Shown here: piece after piece, positions 28,139 through 36,711 of the stretch
How the letters are laid out: every line of letters starts with the position of its first letter
Numbering within the stretch: the first letter of the stretch is position 1
From: Chitinophaga sp. 180180018-3
Lineage (GTDB): Bacteria > Bacteroidota > Bacteroidia > Chitinophagales > Chitinophagaceae
DNA: 64,000 bases
Assembly: GCF_037893185.1 (NCBI RefSeq)
Contig: NZ_CP140772.1
Coordinates: forward strand, 3,720,001-3,784,000
Direction of reading: 5' to 3'
Notes under the pieces: model-generated
Seen by the model: only the letters and a program-made list of their open reading frames with translations
Databases searched by the model: none
What the model was told of the DNA's origin: nothing
Position numbers and translations under genes: made by a program

Positions 28139-28696
28139 CTACTCTTCGCTAGCCTTTTCATTTATATATTCCTCTGCAATACTTGTTAACATTGTGTCTG
28201 TAGCTTTTTCATTTTCCAATGTTCTATCCAGCAGTTTCGCCACTTTGGCGTGTCCCATTTGTTCAGCAAAGGTTTTCAGCGTACCGTAGGTCGCGATTTC
28301 ATAATGTTCTACTTTCTGCGCAGCGAGAATAAGTGCGGCGTCTCTCACCATAGATCCTTCTTCCGTCTGTCCCATAATAACATTGACTTCTTCCAATAAC
28401 CCAGCCATAGCATCGCATTTCTGAGCAACAGCTTTTTCATTCAATTCTTCAAATACCTGCTCTAACGTATTAATGTGTTCATTGGTTTCCTCTGTATGTC
28501 TTTCAAATGCGTCTTTTAACTCTTCACTTGTAGCCGCCTTTGTAAGTTTCGGTAATGCTTTGGCAAGTTGCTTTTCAGCCCAGTAAATGTCTTTAAGCGC
28601 GTCAAGGAAAAAGGTGTGGAATTCTGAGCCGGACATTTTCGCACGCGCGTTTTTTTCTTCTGAAGTTGCATGAGAATGCTTCATGTGCGTAGCCAT
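28139..28696 (-). CDS. YciF/DUF892-type ferritin-like protein
   Basis: This 185-residue soluble protein has the DUF892 four-helix bundle: FFLDALKDIYWAEKQLAKALPKL near 30-52, a second helix with ERHTEETNEHINTLEQVFE, and the later VEHYEIATYGTLKTFAEQMG helix. The Glu and His residues in these helices are the expected di-iron ligands. Members are tied to general stress response; the exact reaction is not established. It is divergent from an iron-permease-family gene across 113 bp, which would fit a stress or metal theme. Confidence 0.93.
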   Translation of the reverse strand: MATHMKHSHATSEEKNARAKMSGSEFHTFFLDALKDIYWAEKQLAKALPKLTKAATSEELKDAFERHTEETNEHINTLEQVFEELNEKAVAQKCDAMAGLLEEVNVIMGQTEEGSMVRDAALILAAQKVEHYEIATYGTLKTFAEQMGHAKVAKLLDRTLENEKATDTMLTSIAEEYINEKASEE

Positions 28697-28809
28697 AATC
28701 AGACAATTTTAAAGGTTCTCAATTGAAGAAAATGGCCTCAAAGGTCATGCCCTTCCCACAAGCAGATTGTGGCATAAAATTGTATGGTTGAATATACAAA
28801 TCACTTTTT

Positions 28810-29268
28810 ATGAAAACGTTTAGAAACGCTCTGACCAATATATTTGAAAAACTGGCAACGAAAGCGGTCAATGTAACCGGAAGTCCGGGTGCCTTTATTG
28901 TTGCAGTACTGATTATTATCGTATGGGCATTAACCGGCCCCATTTTCAAGTATTCAGATGCCTGGCAGTTAGTGATAAATACCGGCACAACTATTATCAC
29001 CTTTCTGATGGTGTTCCTTATCCAGAAGGCGCAAAATAAAGATTCAAAATCCATTCAATTGAAGCTCAACGAGCTTATTGCCGTTAACAAGCTGGCAAGT
29101 AATCGCTTAATAGATGCAGAAGATCTGACAGAAGAAGAACTCAATGCTTTACATAAATATTACAGTAAAATGGTAGAGGTTACCAGAGAAAAAATAATCA
29201 GGGAAACTTATTCTACGGAAAAAAAAGAGTCTGGTGGGGAGAAAAACAAAAAGAAAAACGAAGAATGA
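28810..29268 (+). CDS. Low-affinity iron permease family membrane protein
   Basis: This 152-residue protein has two membrane segments, about 28-47 (FIVAVLIIIVWALTGPIF) and 54-75 (INTGTTIITFLMVFLIQ), followed by the conserved QNKDSKSIQLKLNELI motif of the low-affinity iron permease family. The tail is highly charged and lysine-rich. The name comes from distant similarity to yeast Fet4; transport by the bacterial members is not proven. It is divergent from the DUF892 gene and followed by a strong hairpin shared with the convergent lipoprotein gene. Confidence 0.85.
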   Translation: MKTFRNALTNIFEKLATKAVNVTGSPGAFIVAVLIIIVWALTGPIFKYSDAWQLVINTGTTIITFLMVFLIQKAQNKDSKSIQLKLNELIAVNKLASNRLIDAEDLTEEELNALHKYYSKMVEVTREKIIRETYSTEKKESGGEKNKKKNEE

Positions 29269-29403
29269 CAGCCCTGTGCCGGTTAAAGGCGAAATGTAGC
29301 GTTAGTACTACAACTGCCGATTTCATTCCACGTGTATAGCTGACTCAGACGGGATTGCAGCCTCTTCGGGCCTGCAGAATTATTATCTAACGGTACCGTA
29401 TAT

Positions 29404-29443
29404 ACTTAGTGAGCAACCCCTGAACCAAGCTTGCTCACTAAGT
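29404..29443. terminator. Bidirectional hairpin between convergent genes
   Basis: Perfect 13-bp arms, acttagtgagcaa (29404-29416) and ttgctcactaagt (29431-29443), surround a 14-nt loop. It lies between the 3' ends of the iron-permease-like gene and the small lipoprotein gene and can serve both strands. Confidence 0.65.
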
Positions 29444-29464
29444 CCTATACCCACTACTTCAGCG

Positions 29465-29683
29465 CTATTTCTTCGGCGGCTTCGCAGCGGATGTGTCTTT
29501 CATCATGGCAGTATCTTTAGTAAGAGCGGTGTCTTTACTGGCGTTGTTGTCGCCCTGCGGGGTATATTTACCTTCATTGATACTGCTGGAATCACTGACC
29601 TCTTTTTTGGAACCTCCTGTTCCGCATGCCTGTCCTACAACAATAGCGACAGCCGTTAAAACCAATAATGCTTTCTTTTTCAT
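29465..29683 (-). CDS. Small lipoprotein, Asp/Thr/Lys-rich
   Basis: From the ATG at 29683 this is a 72-residue protein with a lipoprotein signal (MKKKALLVLTAVAIVVGQAC) whose lipobox cysteine is about residue 20. The mature part is low in complexity and rich in Asp, Thr and Lys, with a repeated KDTAxxKDT unit. No enzymatic domain is present. Small lipoproteins of this kind are common in Chitinophaga and Pedobacter and have no known function. Confidence 0.75.
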   Translation of the reverse strand: MKKKALLVLTAVAIVVGQACGTGGSKKEVSDSSSINEGKYTPQGDNNASKDTALTKDTAMMKDTSAAKPPKK

Positions 29684-29714
29684 GATAGTCATTTTTAACC
29701 GTGTCACAAAAGTG

Positions 29715-29733
29715 GTACCAGTAAGGCTGGTAC
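29715..29733. promoter_or_regulatory. Inverted repeat in divergent spacer
   Basis: The arms gtaccag (29715-29721) and ctggtac (29727-29733) flank 5 nt, between the small lipoprotein gene and the DUF6714-like gene. A possible operator; a Bacteroidota -7-like tactttag lies downstream at about 29760. Confidence 0.35.
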
Positions 29734-29792
29734 AGGGTCTGCCATAATCACAAATATTTGTACTTTAGCGGAACAGAACCATTGTGATCCGC

Positions 29793-30338
29793 ATGAATAA
29801 AGAGGAATTAATAGCAGAAATCAGCGCAGCCTTTAAAGACACCAGGCTGGACGATGGCGTCGGGCTTTGGGAAGGACAGGGACTGGATGATTATGCTGAC
29901 GCCAAAACTTTAATGGAGCTGAAAAGAAAGGATGAAAGAAAAGATTGGGATAAAATATCTATCCCCGATCTATCCCGGTGTGCCAGCTCACTACATTTTT
30001 TTGATGCCAAAGGAATGCTGTTCCATTTGCCTAAATTCCTTATTGCTGATATATCAGGCCACGAAATATACGCTTCGCTAAACATACAGCCACCAGATGT
30101 GCTTTTCACACTAACTTCAGATTTAAATGGCGATTATCAGCGGCAACGGTTTTCGTTATTAAATAACGCGCAGCTACATTGTATCATTCACTACCTCGAG
30201 TATAGAATAGATCAGATGATTCAATTATATAATGGTTATGCTGTTACTTATGGTTCGGATATTCATTCACTGGAGTATAATCCGGATTATAGGGAGTTGA
30301 AAAAAGCGCTGAGTATATGGGAGGAAAGGTTGAATTAG
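29793..30338 (+). CDS. DUF6714-like cytoplasmic protein
   Basis: From the ATG at 29793 this is a 181-residue protein. It shows the pattern I associate with DUF6714: an N-terminal helix ending in DGVGLWEGQGLDDYAD, a WDKISIPDLSRCASSLHFFDAKGMLFHLPKFLIADI core, and a C-terminal helix region. No signal peptide or membrane segment is present. The function of the family is unknown. It is upstream of the FAD oxidoreductase gene by 51 bp on the same strand. Confidence 0.75.
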   Translation: MNKEELIAEISAAFKDTRLDDGVGLWEGQGLDDYADAKTLMELKRKDERKDWDKISIPDLSRCASSLHFFDAKGMLFHLPKFLIADISGHEIYASLNIQPPDVLFTLTSDLNGDYQRQRFSLLNNAQLHCIIHYLEYRIDQMIQLYNGYAVTYGSDIHSLEYNPDYRELKKALSIWEERLN

Positions 30339-30389
30339 CAGGACGATATTGTATATTTATCTTTTATTATCATGTAACCGAATTAACCC

Positions 30390-31874
30390 ATGGAAAAGAT
30401 CACTCCCGGCGATATACGCTACCCTGATCTCGTAGAAAAAAGATTCAACAAACGTTTTAAAGGAAAGCCTGACTATATCCGTTTGCCTGCATCCACAAAG
30501 GAAGTGGTGGAAGCCCTTCAGGATGCTGTAGACACGAAACGACGGCCGGTGGTGCGCAGTGGCGGACACTGTCTGGAGGGTTTTGTAACAGATCCTGCGG
30601 TGCAGGTACTTATTGATATATCATTAATGAGCAATGTTTATTATGATACGGAGAAGCGAGCCTTTGCCGTGGAGGCAGGTACAACAGTAGGTGAAACCTA
30701 TCGCAGGCTGTTCCTGGGCTGGGGCGTAGTGTTGCCTGCAGGCGAGCACCCCGGAATAGGCATGGGCGGTCATGTGCTGGGTGGTGCATTCGGTTTTCTT
30801 TGCCGCGAGCACGGACTGGCGGCGGACTATCTTTACGGCATCGAGCTGGTAACAGTGGATGCTTCGGGGAAAGCTCATGCTGTGGTGGCTACACGGGAAG
30901 CCACAGATCCTAACCGGGAGCTTTGGTGGGCCCATACCGGCGGTGGCGGCGGCAACTTCGGCATTATTACCCGCTACTGGCTGAGATCTCCCGACGCAAC
31001 AGGAACAGATCCTTTTTCAGCATTGCCCAAAGCACCTGCATCCGTCACCACTTTCCGGGTAGCATGGAACTGGCAACAGTTTAACGAATCATCGTTTTCC
31101 AGTCTGGTACAGGATTTTGGAGCGTGGAGCCTGCAGCATAGCAGTCCGGATTCGCCTTACACATCATTATTCAGTATCCTGTTTTTGAATCATCGCAACA
31201 TCGGCAAGATCGAAATAAAAGGACTTTGTATTAGTGAAAACGCACGCACACTTATCGATGCATACCTGAAGGCCATTGCTGATCCTGTTGAGCTCCCTTA
31301 TTCATTGCAGCTCGAAGAAACGCCATGGCTACGCTTTGCACTCAATCCTTTTCCGGAATTATTTCAACCCGGCTTCGATAATGTGCAGGCAAAAGTAAAA
31401 GATGCTTTCTTCCGCAGGCCCTTTACAGACAGTCAGATCGCAACCGCCTACAGATATCTGACAGTAGAAGCCGGTATTGGCGGCGGCCTCGGCATGGCCA
31501 CTTATGGAGGGAAAGTAAATACAATTGCACCCGATGCTACGGCCTCGGCTCAACGAAATTGTATGATGGATGTAGCCTGCAATACAGGCTGGATGGATCC
31601 CGCAGGCGAAGCGCCAAGTCTGAACTGGGTGCGCAATTTTTACAGGGATCTCTTTCCTGACTCGGGAGGAGTGCCTGTACCTAACGAACAAACGGATGGT
31701 AGCATGATCAACCATCCTGATACGGATCTCGCCGATCCGGAATGGAATCAATCCGGCGTTCCATGGCATACACTTTATTATAAAGAAAACTATCCCCGCT
31801 TACAGCGTGTAAAAGCCCAATGGGATCCACTGAATATATTTCATCATGCGCTATCTATACAGGCTGTTGATTGA
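30390..31874 (+). CDS. FAD-binding oxidoreductase of the berberine-bridge-enzyme type
   Basis: This 494-residue protein has the PCMH-type FAD-binding domain: RPVVRSGGHCLEGF with His60, the likely covalent flavin attachment residue, then GMGGHVLGGAFGFL (about 124-137) and HTGGGGGNFGIITRYW. The BBE C-terminal motif is present (YKENYPRLQRVKAQWDPLNIF). In bicovalent members such as GOOX a cysteine follows the second GH (GHCLYGG); here Val129 is at that place, so attachment is probably single. No signal peptide is visible. The substrate may be a sugar or an aromatic alcohol. It is followed after 23 nt by an RNA ligase gene on the same strand. Confidence 0.92.
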   Translation: MEKITPGDIRYPDLVEKRFNKRFKGKPDYIRLPASTKEVVEALQDAVDTKRRPVVRSGGHCLEGFVTDPAVQVLIDISLMSNVYYDTEKRAFAVEAGTTVGETYRRLFLGWGVVLPAGEHPGIGMGGHVLGGAFGFLCREHGLAADYLYGIELVTVDASGKAHAVVATREATDPNRELWWAHTGGGGGNFGIITRYWLRSPDATGTDPFSALPKAPASVTTFRVAWNWQQFNESSFSSLVQDFGAWSLQHSSPDSPYTSLFSILFLNHRNIGKIEIKGLCISENARTLIDAYLKAIADPVELPYSLQLEETPWLRFALNPFPELFQPGFDNVQAKVKDAFFRRPFTDSQIATAYRYLTVEAGIGGGLGMATYGGKVNTIAPDATASAQRNCMMDVACNTGWMDPAGEAPSLNWVRNFYRDLFPDSGGVPVPNEQTDGSMINHPDTDLADPEWNQSGVPWHTLYYKENYPRLQRVKAQWDPLNIFHHALSIQAVD

Positions 31875-31897
31875 TCAATGATTTTAGAGAGACAGAT

Positions 31898-32932
31898 ATG
31901 GACAGGAATTCTGAGTACGAAAAAATGCCAAAGAGCCTGAAAGGCCTTCACCTTACTGAGAAAGAACAACATGAATTAAATAAATTGAAGTGGGTGGTAA
32001 CCGAGAAGATACACGGCGCGAATTTCAGCTTTATATACGAACGCCAGCAATTGCTATACGCGAAACGAAAAGACTACCTCAAATGGGATGATGATTTCTT
32101 TGGCTTTCAAATCGTGGCGGCACGAATGGAAGACAACGTAATCAGCCTGTTTGAACAATTAAAACAGGATATTTCTGCCGATAGGTATATCATCTACGGA
32201 GAACTATTCGGAGGCGGGTACCCTCATCCGGAAGTCGCGCCGGATCAGCAGGTGCAGGCAATTCAAACCGGCGTGTATTATTCCCCCGCGATACAATTCT
32301 GCGCTTTCGACATTGCAGTGGAAAATGATACGGCAGGATCCAAAAAGTACCTGGATTACGATGTTTCAATGGCGTATTTCGAACGTTTCGGCATCCTATA
32401 TGCCCAGGTGCTGTTTGCCGGAAAACTGAGCGAAGCCCTGAATTTTGATATCAATATAAACTCCGGTATTCCTGCACAGTTGCAGCTTCCTTCCATTACG
32501 CCCAACCTGATAGAAGGCGTTGTGATCAAACCTCTAAGCCATTCGGGGCTTACCGACTTTGAGACACGCCCCATTATCAAGATTAAAAATCCGCAATTCG
32601 ATGAAGAAAAGAAATTTCACGAAGCTATAAAATGGTCGTTTATACCGGATGTTACATCGCGCGCGGAGGAACTCACTTTCCTGGTTGATGAAATGGATCG
32701 TTACATAACGAAGAACCGGCTGGATAGCGCGTTATCGAAAACCGGGCGACTGGACTTCAGCAACGAAAAGAGAATGCAGGAGATAAAACAGGAATTCCAG
32801 GAAGATATATTTACCGATTTCAACGACGATAATGGCAATATTCTCGCTTACCTCGACGACGCCAAAACCAAGTGGATAAAGGACCGGATAAACGCCCGCA
32901 TTGCGGCTTTTATTGCTGACAAAGGAGATTAG
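31898..32932 (+). CDS. T4 Rnl2-type RNA ligase
   Basis: I use the ATG at 31898 (344 residues), which aligns with the N-terminus of T4 Rnl2; a TTG at 31871 would overlap the upstream stop. All nucleotidyltransferase motifs are visible: motif I EKIHGANFS with the AMP-accepting lysine at about residue 37, motif III FCAFDI, motif IV IEGVVIKP, and motif V IIKIKNP. The C-terminal helical domain (about 235-344) corresponds to the Rnl2 domain that recognises RNA ends. The protein should seal 3'-OH/5'-phosphate nicks in duplex RNA using ATP. It sits 23 nt behind an FAD oxidoreductase with no kinase or phosphatase partner nearby. Confidence 0.92.
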   Translation: MDRNSEYEKMPKSLKGLHLTEKEQHELNKLKWVVTEKIHGANFSFIYERQQLLYAKRKDYLKWDDDFFGFQIVAARMEDNVISLFEQLKQDISADRYIIYGELFGGGYPHPEVAPDQQVQAIQTGVYYSPAIQFCAFDIAVENDTAGSKKYLDYDVSMAYFERFGILYAQVLFAGKLSEALNFDININSGIPAQLQLPSITPNLIEGVVIKPLSHSGLTDFETRPIIKIKNPQFDEEKKFHEAIKWSFIPDVTSRAEELTFLVDEMDRYITKNRLDSALSKTGRLDFSNEKRMQEIKQEFQEDIFTDFNDDNGNILAYLDDAKTKWIKDRINARIAAFIADKGD

Positions 32933-33027
32933 CTGGTTCGGTGTCAGGTATAACAGGAGAAGTGTGTCTGTTGTCACTTTCCGGATGAGGAAGATAAGAA
33001 AAAAAATACCGCAAAGCATTTCGCGGA

Positions 33028-33828
33028 TCAAATCTTACCAGCCTCCGAAGGCGACTGCCCGAACTGTTTTTTGAAGGCAAATGAAAAATGTGATAAGTCC
33101 TCGAACCCTAAATCAAGATAAATATCGTTAGGCCGCTGTCGTTTTTGCGTGATCAGGAAATAAGCTTCCTGCAGGCGCCGCTGCTGCAGCCAGCTGCGCG
33201 GCGACGTCTGAAATGCCTTTTGAAAATCCCGCTTAAACGTAGCCAGGCTCCGGCCGGTAAGGTAGGCGAAACGTTCCAGCTTAACATTGAAATGGTAGTT
33301 CTTCTGCATGAATTCTTCGAGATCAATTTTATGCGGCTCTGAAAAATCGAACAATACCTTCTTCAGATTTTTGTTGTACGCAAACAGCAACATCAGTACT
33401 TCTTTCTGTTTTAGCTTTAGCAATTCCGGTGCTTTATTTTCCAGCAGCTCCCGGTACTGCAGCAGGGATTCCATGAAATAACGCAGATGCTGCGCATCAG
33501 ACAAATTAATAAAGGCAGGTGTTTTCAGTTTATCTTCCAGGTGGAATGCTTCCTGATCACAGACTTCTTTGAGCGTTGCTTCATCCAGCCATATAGACAG
33601 GGATTTGAATTCTTCCTTCTCTGTTGGCGTCTTCTCAAACTTCAACAAATTATTTTTCCGGGCCAGATAGAGGTCGCCTTTCCTGAATACCGTTCTTTGA
33701 GTGCCATCATTCAGTTCCATTTCTCCCGAAATAATCATCGACAAAGTATGATGTACCACAAACTGTTCCCCTTCCCGAAACGCGGCGAAATGGCAGGAGT
33801 AATTGATGTATTTATTATTATCAGACAT
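33028..33828 (-). CDS. AraC-family regulator, downstream of ALDH
   Basis: This 266-residue protein has an N-terminal cupin-like domain (GEMELNDG, FRKGDLYLARKNNL) and a C-terminal AraC helix-turn-helix (VKLERFAYLTGRSLATFKRDFQKAF; YLDLGFEDLSHFSFAFKKQFGQSP). It is clearly paralogous to the regulator at 47268-48086, sharing LFDFSEP, GRSLA, FKRDFQK, WLQ and YLDLGFE segments. It follows the aldehyde dehydrogenase gene on the same strand, 84 bp apart with a hairpin between. The shared motif in front of both neighbouring oxidoreductase genes makes autologous control likely. Confidence 0.94.
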   Translation of the reverse strand: MSDNNKYINYSCHFAAFREGEQFVVHHTLSMIISGEMELNDGTQRTVFRKGDLYLARKNNLLKFEKTPTEKEEFKSLSIWLDEATLKEVCDQEAFHLEDKLKTPAFINLSDAQHLRYFMESLLQYRELLENKAPELLKLKQKEVLMLLFAYNKNLKKVLFDFSEPHKIDLEEFMQKNYHFNVKLERFAYLTGRSLATFKRDFQKAFQTSPRSWLQQRRLQEAYFLITQKRQRPNDIYLDLGFEDLSHFSFAFKKQFGQSPSEAGKI

Positions 33829-33853
33829 ATGATTTACCGGACTGCGTAAAGAA

Positions 33854-33881
33854 CATCACCCAGGTAAAAACCCGGGCGATG
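33854..33881 (-). terminator. Hairpin between ALDH and its AraC regulator
   Basis: Arms catcacccaggt and acccgggcgatg (33854-33865 and 33870-33881) pair over 12 positions with two G-U pairs when transcribed leftward, around a 4-nt loop. It follows the ALDH stop codon and may reduce readthrough into the regulator. Confidence 0.55.
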
Positions 33882-33912
33882 CTCATAAATATAGAACTTT
33901 TTCGGCTGCTGG

Positions 33913-35328
33913 TTATACCAGTATTGATTTAGGTTCCAGGTAGGCATCCAGTCCGTAAGCGCCAAACTCCCTTCCTATTCCTGATTGCTTGAACCCGCCG
34001 AACGGCGCCAACGGATCATGTTTGAATCCATTGATGCAAACCCTTCCGGCATCAATCCGCGAAGCTACGCGCAGGGCACGGTTTTCGTCGGAAGAAGTAA
34101 TATATGCTGCCAGTCCGTAGGTAGTATCGTTGGCGATAGCGATGGCGTCTTCCTCATTTTCGTAGGGAATAATAGAAAGTACCGGGCCAAAAATTTCCTC
34201 CTGCGCGATGCGCATGTTATTACGGACATTGGTAAAGATGGTAGCTTTTACAAAATTCCCGTTTTCAAGTCCTTCAGGCTTGCCGGTTCCGCCAGTCAGC
34301 AGGGTGGCTCCTTCATCCAGGCCAATTTGGATATACTGCTGTACACGTTCGAACTGTTTTTCGGATACCATTGGCCCTACGTTAGTGTTGTTGCTGGCGG
34401 GGTCCCCTACTACTATCTGTCCGGCGGCAGCCCTGGCCAGCTGATTCACCTCCGTTAGCTTCGTTTTGGGCACCAGTAAACGTGTAGGCGCAATGCACGC
34501 CTGTCCGCTATTCATATACGCTCCAAATACCGCCTGCGGGATGGCCTGTTCAAAATTTGCATCGTCCAGGATGATATTCGGTGATTTTCCACCCAACTCC
34601 AATGTTACGCGTTTTATCGTGTCCACGGCAGATTTAGCAATTAGTTTTCCGGTAACGGTAGAGCCGGTGAAAGATACCTTGGCAACGTCCGGATGGTTTG
34701 TAATGGCGTTGCCCACTACATTTCCCAATCCGTTTATCATATTGTAAAGTCCTTTCGGCAAGCCCGCTTCGTGGAAACACTCCGTAAGTACCTGCGTTTG
34801 CAATGCGCTCATTTCACTTGGTTTCACCACTACCGTGCAACCCGCAGCGATAGCCGTTGCCAGCTTGTTGCAAACAAAGCTGTTGCTGGAATTCCAGGGA
34901 GTGATGATGCCCACCACGCCTACCGGGGTCATCTGCACCACCGTGTTTCCTGCCTTTCGCTGAAACTCAAAATGACGAAGCGTTTCGATCATATTATCGA
35001 AAGAAGCGATAGCGTTTTGTGTGCTCATAGCGCTGAACTGCTGTGTACCGCCATATTCCAGGATCATTACGGAGGTCAATTCTTTTTCTCTCTTACTAAC
35101 GGCATCCCGTAAGTTTTCCAGCAGCTTAATACGTTCTTCCACACTCGTTTTGGAAAACGATTTAAAAGCTGCTTTAGCTGCGGCAATTGCCCGCTGAGTA
35201 TCTGTCTCATCGCCTAATGTTACTTCACCAATCTTTTGATGATTAGCTGGATTGATCAGATCAAAAACCGCTGTACCGTTGAGTGCTACAAACTCACCAT
35301 TGATGTAGCCTTTGCTGATAGTTTTCAT
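33913..35328 (-). CDS. NAD(P)+-dependent aldehyde dehydrogenase
   Basis: This 471-residue cytoplasmic enzyme has the ALDH catalytic residues: Asn146 in TPWNSS, the base Glu244 in LELGGKSP, and nucleophile Cys278 in NSGQACIA, with the cofactor glycine motif FTGSTVTGK at 220-228. Length is close to the usual 480-500. The substrate aldehyde cannot be named. It is first in a unit with an AraC regulator, and its promoter region carries a motif also found before the aldo/keto reductase gene at 48121-49086, suggesting the two enzymes answer to similar aldehyde or electrophile signals. Confidence 0.94.
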   Translation of the reverse strand: MKTISKGYINGEFVALNGTAVFDLINPANHQKIGEVTLGDETDTQRAIAAAKAAFKSFSKTSVEERIKLLENLRDAVSKREKELTSVMILEYGGTQQFSAMSTQNAIASFDNMIETLRHFEFQRKAGNTVVQMTPVGVVGIITPWNSSNSFVCNKLATAIAAGCTVVVKPSEMSALQTQVLTECFHEAGLPKGLYNMINGLGNVVGNAITNHPDVAKVSFTGSTVTGKLIAKSAVDTIKRVTLELGGKSPNIILDDANFEQAIPQAVFGAYMNSGQACIAPTRLLVPKTKLTEVNQLARAAAGQIVVGDPASNNTNVGPMVSEKQFERVQQYIQIGLDEGATLLTGGTGKPEGLENGNFVKATIFTNVRNNMRIAQEEIFGPVLSIIPYENEEDAIAIANDTTYGLAAYITSSDENRALRVASRIDAGRVCINGFKHDPLAPFGGFKQSGIGREFGAYGLDAYLEPKSILV

Positions 35329-35348
35329 ATCCTGTAGATTTTACAGGA

Positions 35349-35426
35349 CAAAGTTCCGGGGATTTGGGAAGAAGTACTTTGTTGAATGGCTCAAATATGG
35401 TTTGTTGGACAGCTCATCAGATCACA
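35349..35426 (-). promoter_or_regulatory. ALDH promoter with shared AraC-site candidate
   Basis: A Bacteroidota -7-like element gaactttg (minus strand, 35349-35356) lies 21 bp before the start. Upstream, on the + strand, is tgaatggctcaaat (35393-35406) followed by a second agctca (35421-35426). The same 14-bp motif is at 49148-49161 in front of the aldo/keto reductase. No TTTG sits 17-19 bp from the -7 element, which fits activator-dependent transcription. Confidence 0.6.
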
Positions 35427-35467
35427 ATGAGAAAAATTTGGAGCAAACGGGTAATCAACCAATTAAA

Positions 35468-35495
35468 CCCATGCCGGGAAGACTCCCGGCATGGG
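35468..35495 (-). terminator. Strong terminator of the susCD-protease operon
   Basis: A perfect 12-bp GC-rich stem, cccatgccggga (35468-35479) with tcccggcatggg (35484-35495), has a 4-nt loop. It lies 60 nt beyond the stop of the last gene of the unit and is followed leftward by tttaatt. Confidence 0.8.
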
Positions 35496-35554
35496 GGGGG
35501 TTATATTGCTTATGAGAAATACATCAAGCCATTCTTAATGGTTTAGCGTGCCAA

Positions 35555-36697
35555 TCATTTGGACAATACTTTCTGCAAAGTTTCCTCCAATGTAGCGCCA
35601 CGCAGGTATTTGGCAATGATTTTCCCATTAGGGTCAATAAGGAAATTCATAGGTATAGCATTTACTTCATATAGTTTTGCTGCTTCATTTTCCCAGGCTT
35701 TGAGGTCAGTAACCTGTGTCCAGGGCAGACCATCTTTTTCGATAGCAGCCAGCCATTTATCCCTGTCGCCGGCTTTATCCAAAGACACGCCCAATACGGT
35801 GAAGCCTTTATCTTTATACGCATTGTAAGCTTTTACCACATTGGGATTTTCTCTCCTGCAAGGCGCACACCAGGATGCCCAGAAATCCAGCAGTACGTAT
35901 TTACCTCTGAAATCAGAAAGCTTCACCGGTTTGCCGTTGGTGTCAGTCTGAGTGAAATCAGGAGCCTCTGCTCCTTCCTGCGTTTTCTTCACTTTGGCAA
36001 TTCTTGCCGCCAACTCCAGCCCCAGATCTGACTTTCTGATGGCGGGGTCCAGCTCATTAAATGTCTTTTCAGCTGCCACTGCATCAAACTCCGGCGGCAG
36101 CGTGGAATTAAAAGCCATTAATGCCATATAGCGCGACAGATTGGCTTTTACATATTTCATTTTAACGGCGATGATTTCTCCCTGTATCTCATTTGCCCTG
36201 CGATCGAGGCTTGCGATATACGCGGTATCCCGCTGCTTTTCGAGGGATTGCCCCTTGAACTCATCATTCAGCACGCCATACTTATCATAATAAGGCTTCA
36301 ACAACGCGGTAATCTTTACATTGTCGTCATTAACAGGACTGCCTGTAATAGCCGCTTTTTTGATAGAATCACCGGCGGCTATCGTAATAGTTCTGTCTTC
36401 AATAAGAAATGGCAGAATATCTTCCACCGGGCGCGTAGTGGGGTCTGGTGGCAGATCACTGTGCTTTACCAGCAGGTGCGCTTCTTTAGGAGCGCCAACA
36501 CTCCCACGAAAAACAAACTTTCCGTTTTTCATGATAGTAGAATCAATCTGCCGCTCTCCTTTTACCTTATAGGTAAGAAATACTTTCGCCGGAGTTTTTA
36601 TATTACTTACGCTGCCTTTGATAGTATACCCCTGCTGTGCCATGGCGAGAGCCGGCATGCTCAACACCGCCAGAAAAAACATGCTGTTCAGATTCAT
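35555..36697 (-). CDS. Exported TlpA-type thioredoxin with DUF4369 domain
   Basis: This 380-residue protein has a signal peptide to about residue 20, an N-terminal DUF4369 beta domain (about 24-115), a helical linker and a C-terminal thioredoxin fold with the redox pair Cys277/Cys280 in WASWCAPC. It should act in the periplasm as a disulfide reductase. It is the last gene of the leftward unit that begins with an ECF sigma factor, 14 bp after the S41 protease gene. Bacteroidota often pair such proteins with SusCD systems for peptides or thiol-containing ligands, but the substrate is not known. Confidence 0.92.
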   Translation of the reverse strand: MNLNSMFFLAVLSMPALAMAQQGYTIKGSVSNIKTPAKVFLTYKVKGERQIDSTIMKNGKFVFRGSVGAPKEAHLLVKHSDLPPDPTTRPVEDILPFLIEDRTITIAAGDSIKKAAITGSPVNDDNVKITALLKPYYDKYGVLNDEFKGQSLEKQRDTAYIASLDRRANEIQGEIIAVKMKYVKANLSRYMALMAFNSTLPPEFDAVAAEKTFNELDPAIRKSDLGLELAARIAKVKKTQEGAEAPDFTQTDTNGKPVKLSDFRGKYVLLDFWASWCAPCRRENPNVVKAYNAYKDKGFTVLGVSLDKAGDRDKWLAAIEKDGLPWTQVTDLKAWENEAAKLYEVNAIPMNFLIDPNGKIIAKYLRGATLEETLQKVLSK

Positions 36698-36711
36698 ATC
36701 TCTTTAGTTTT

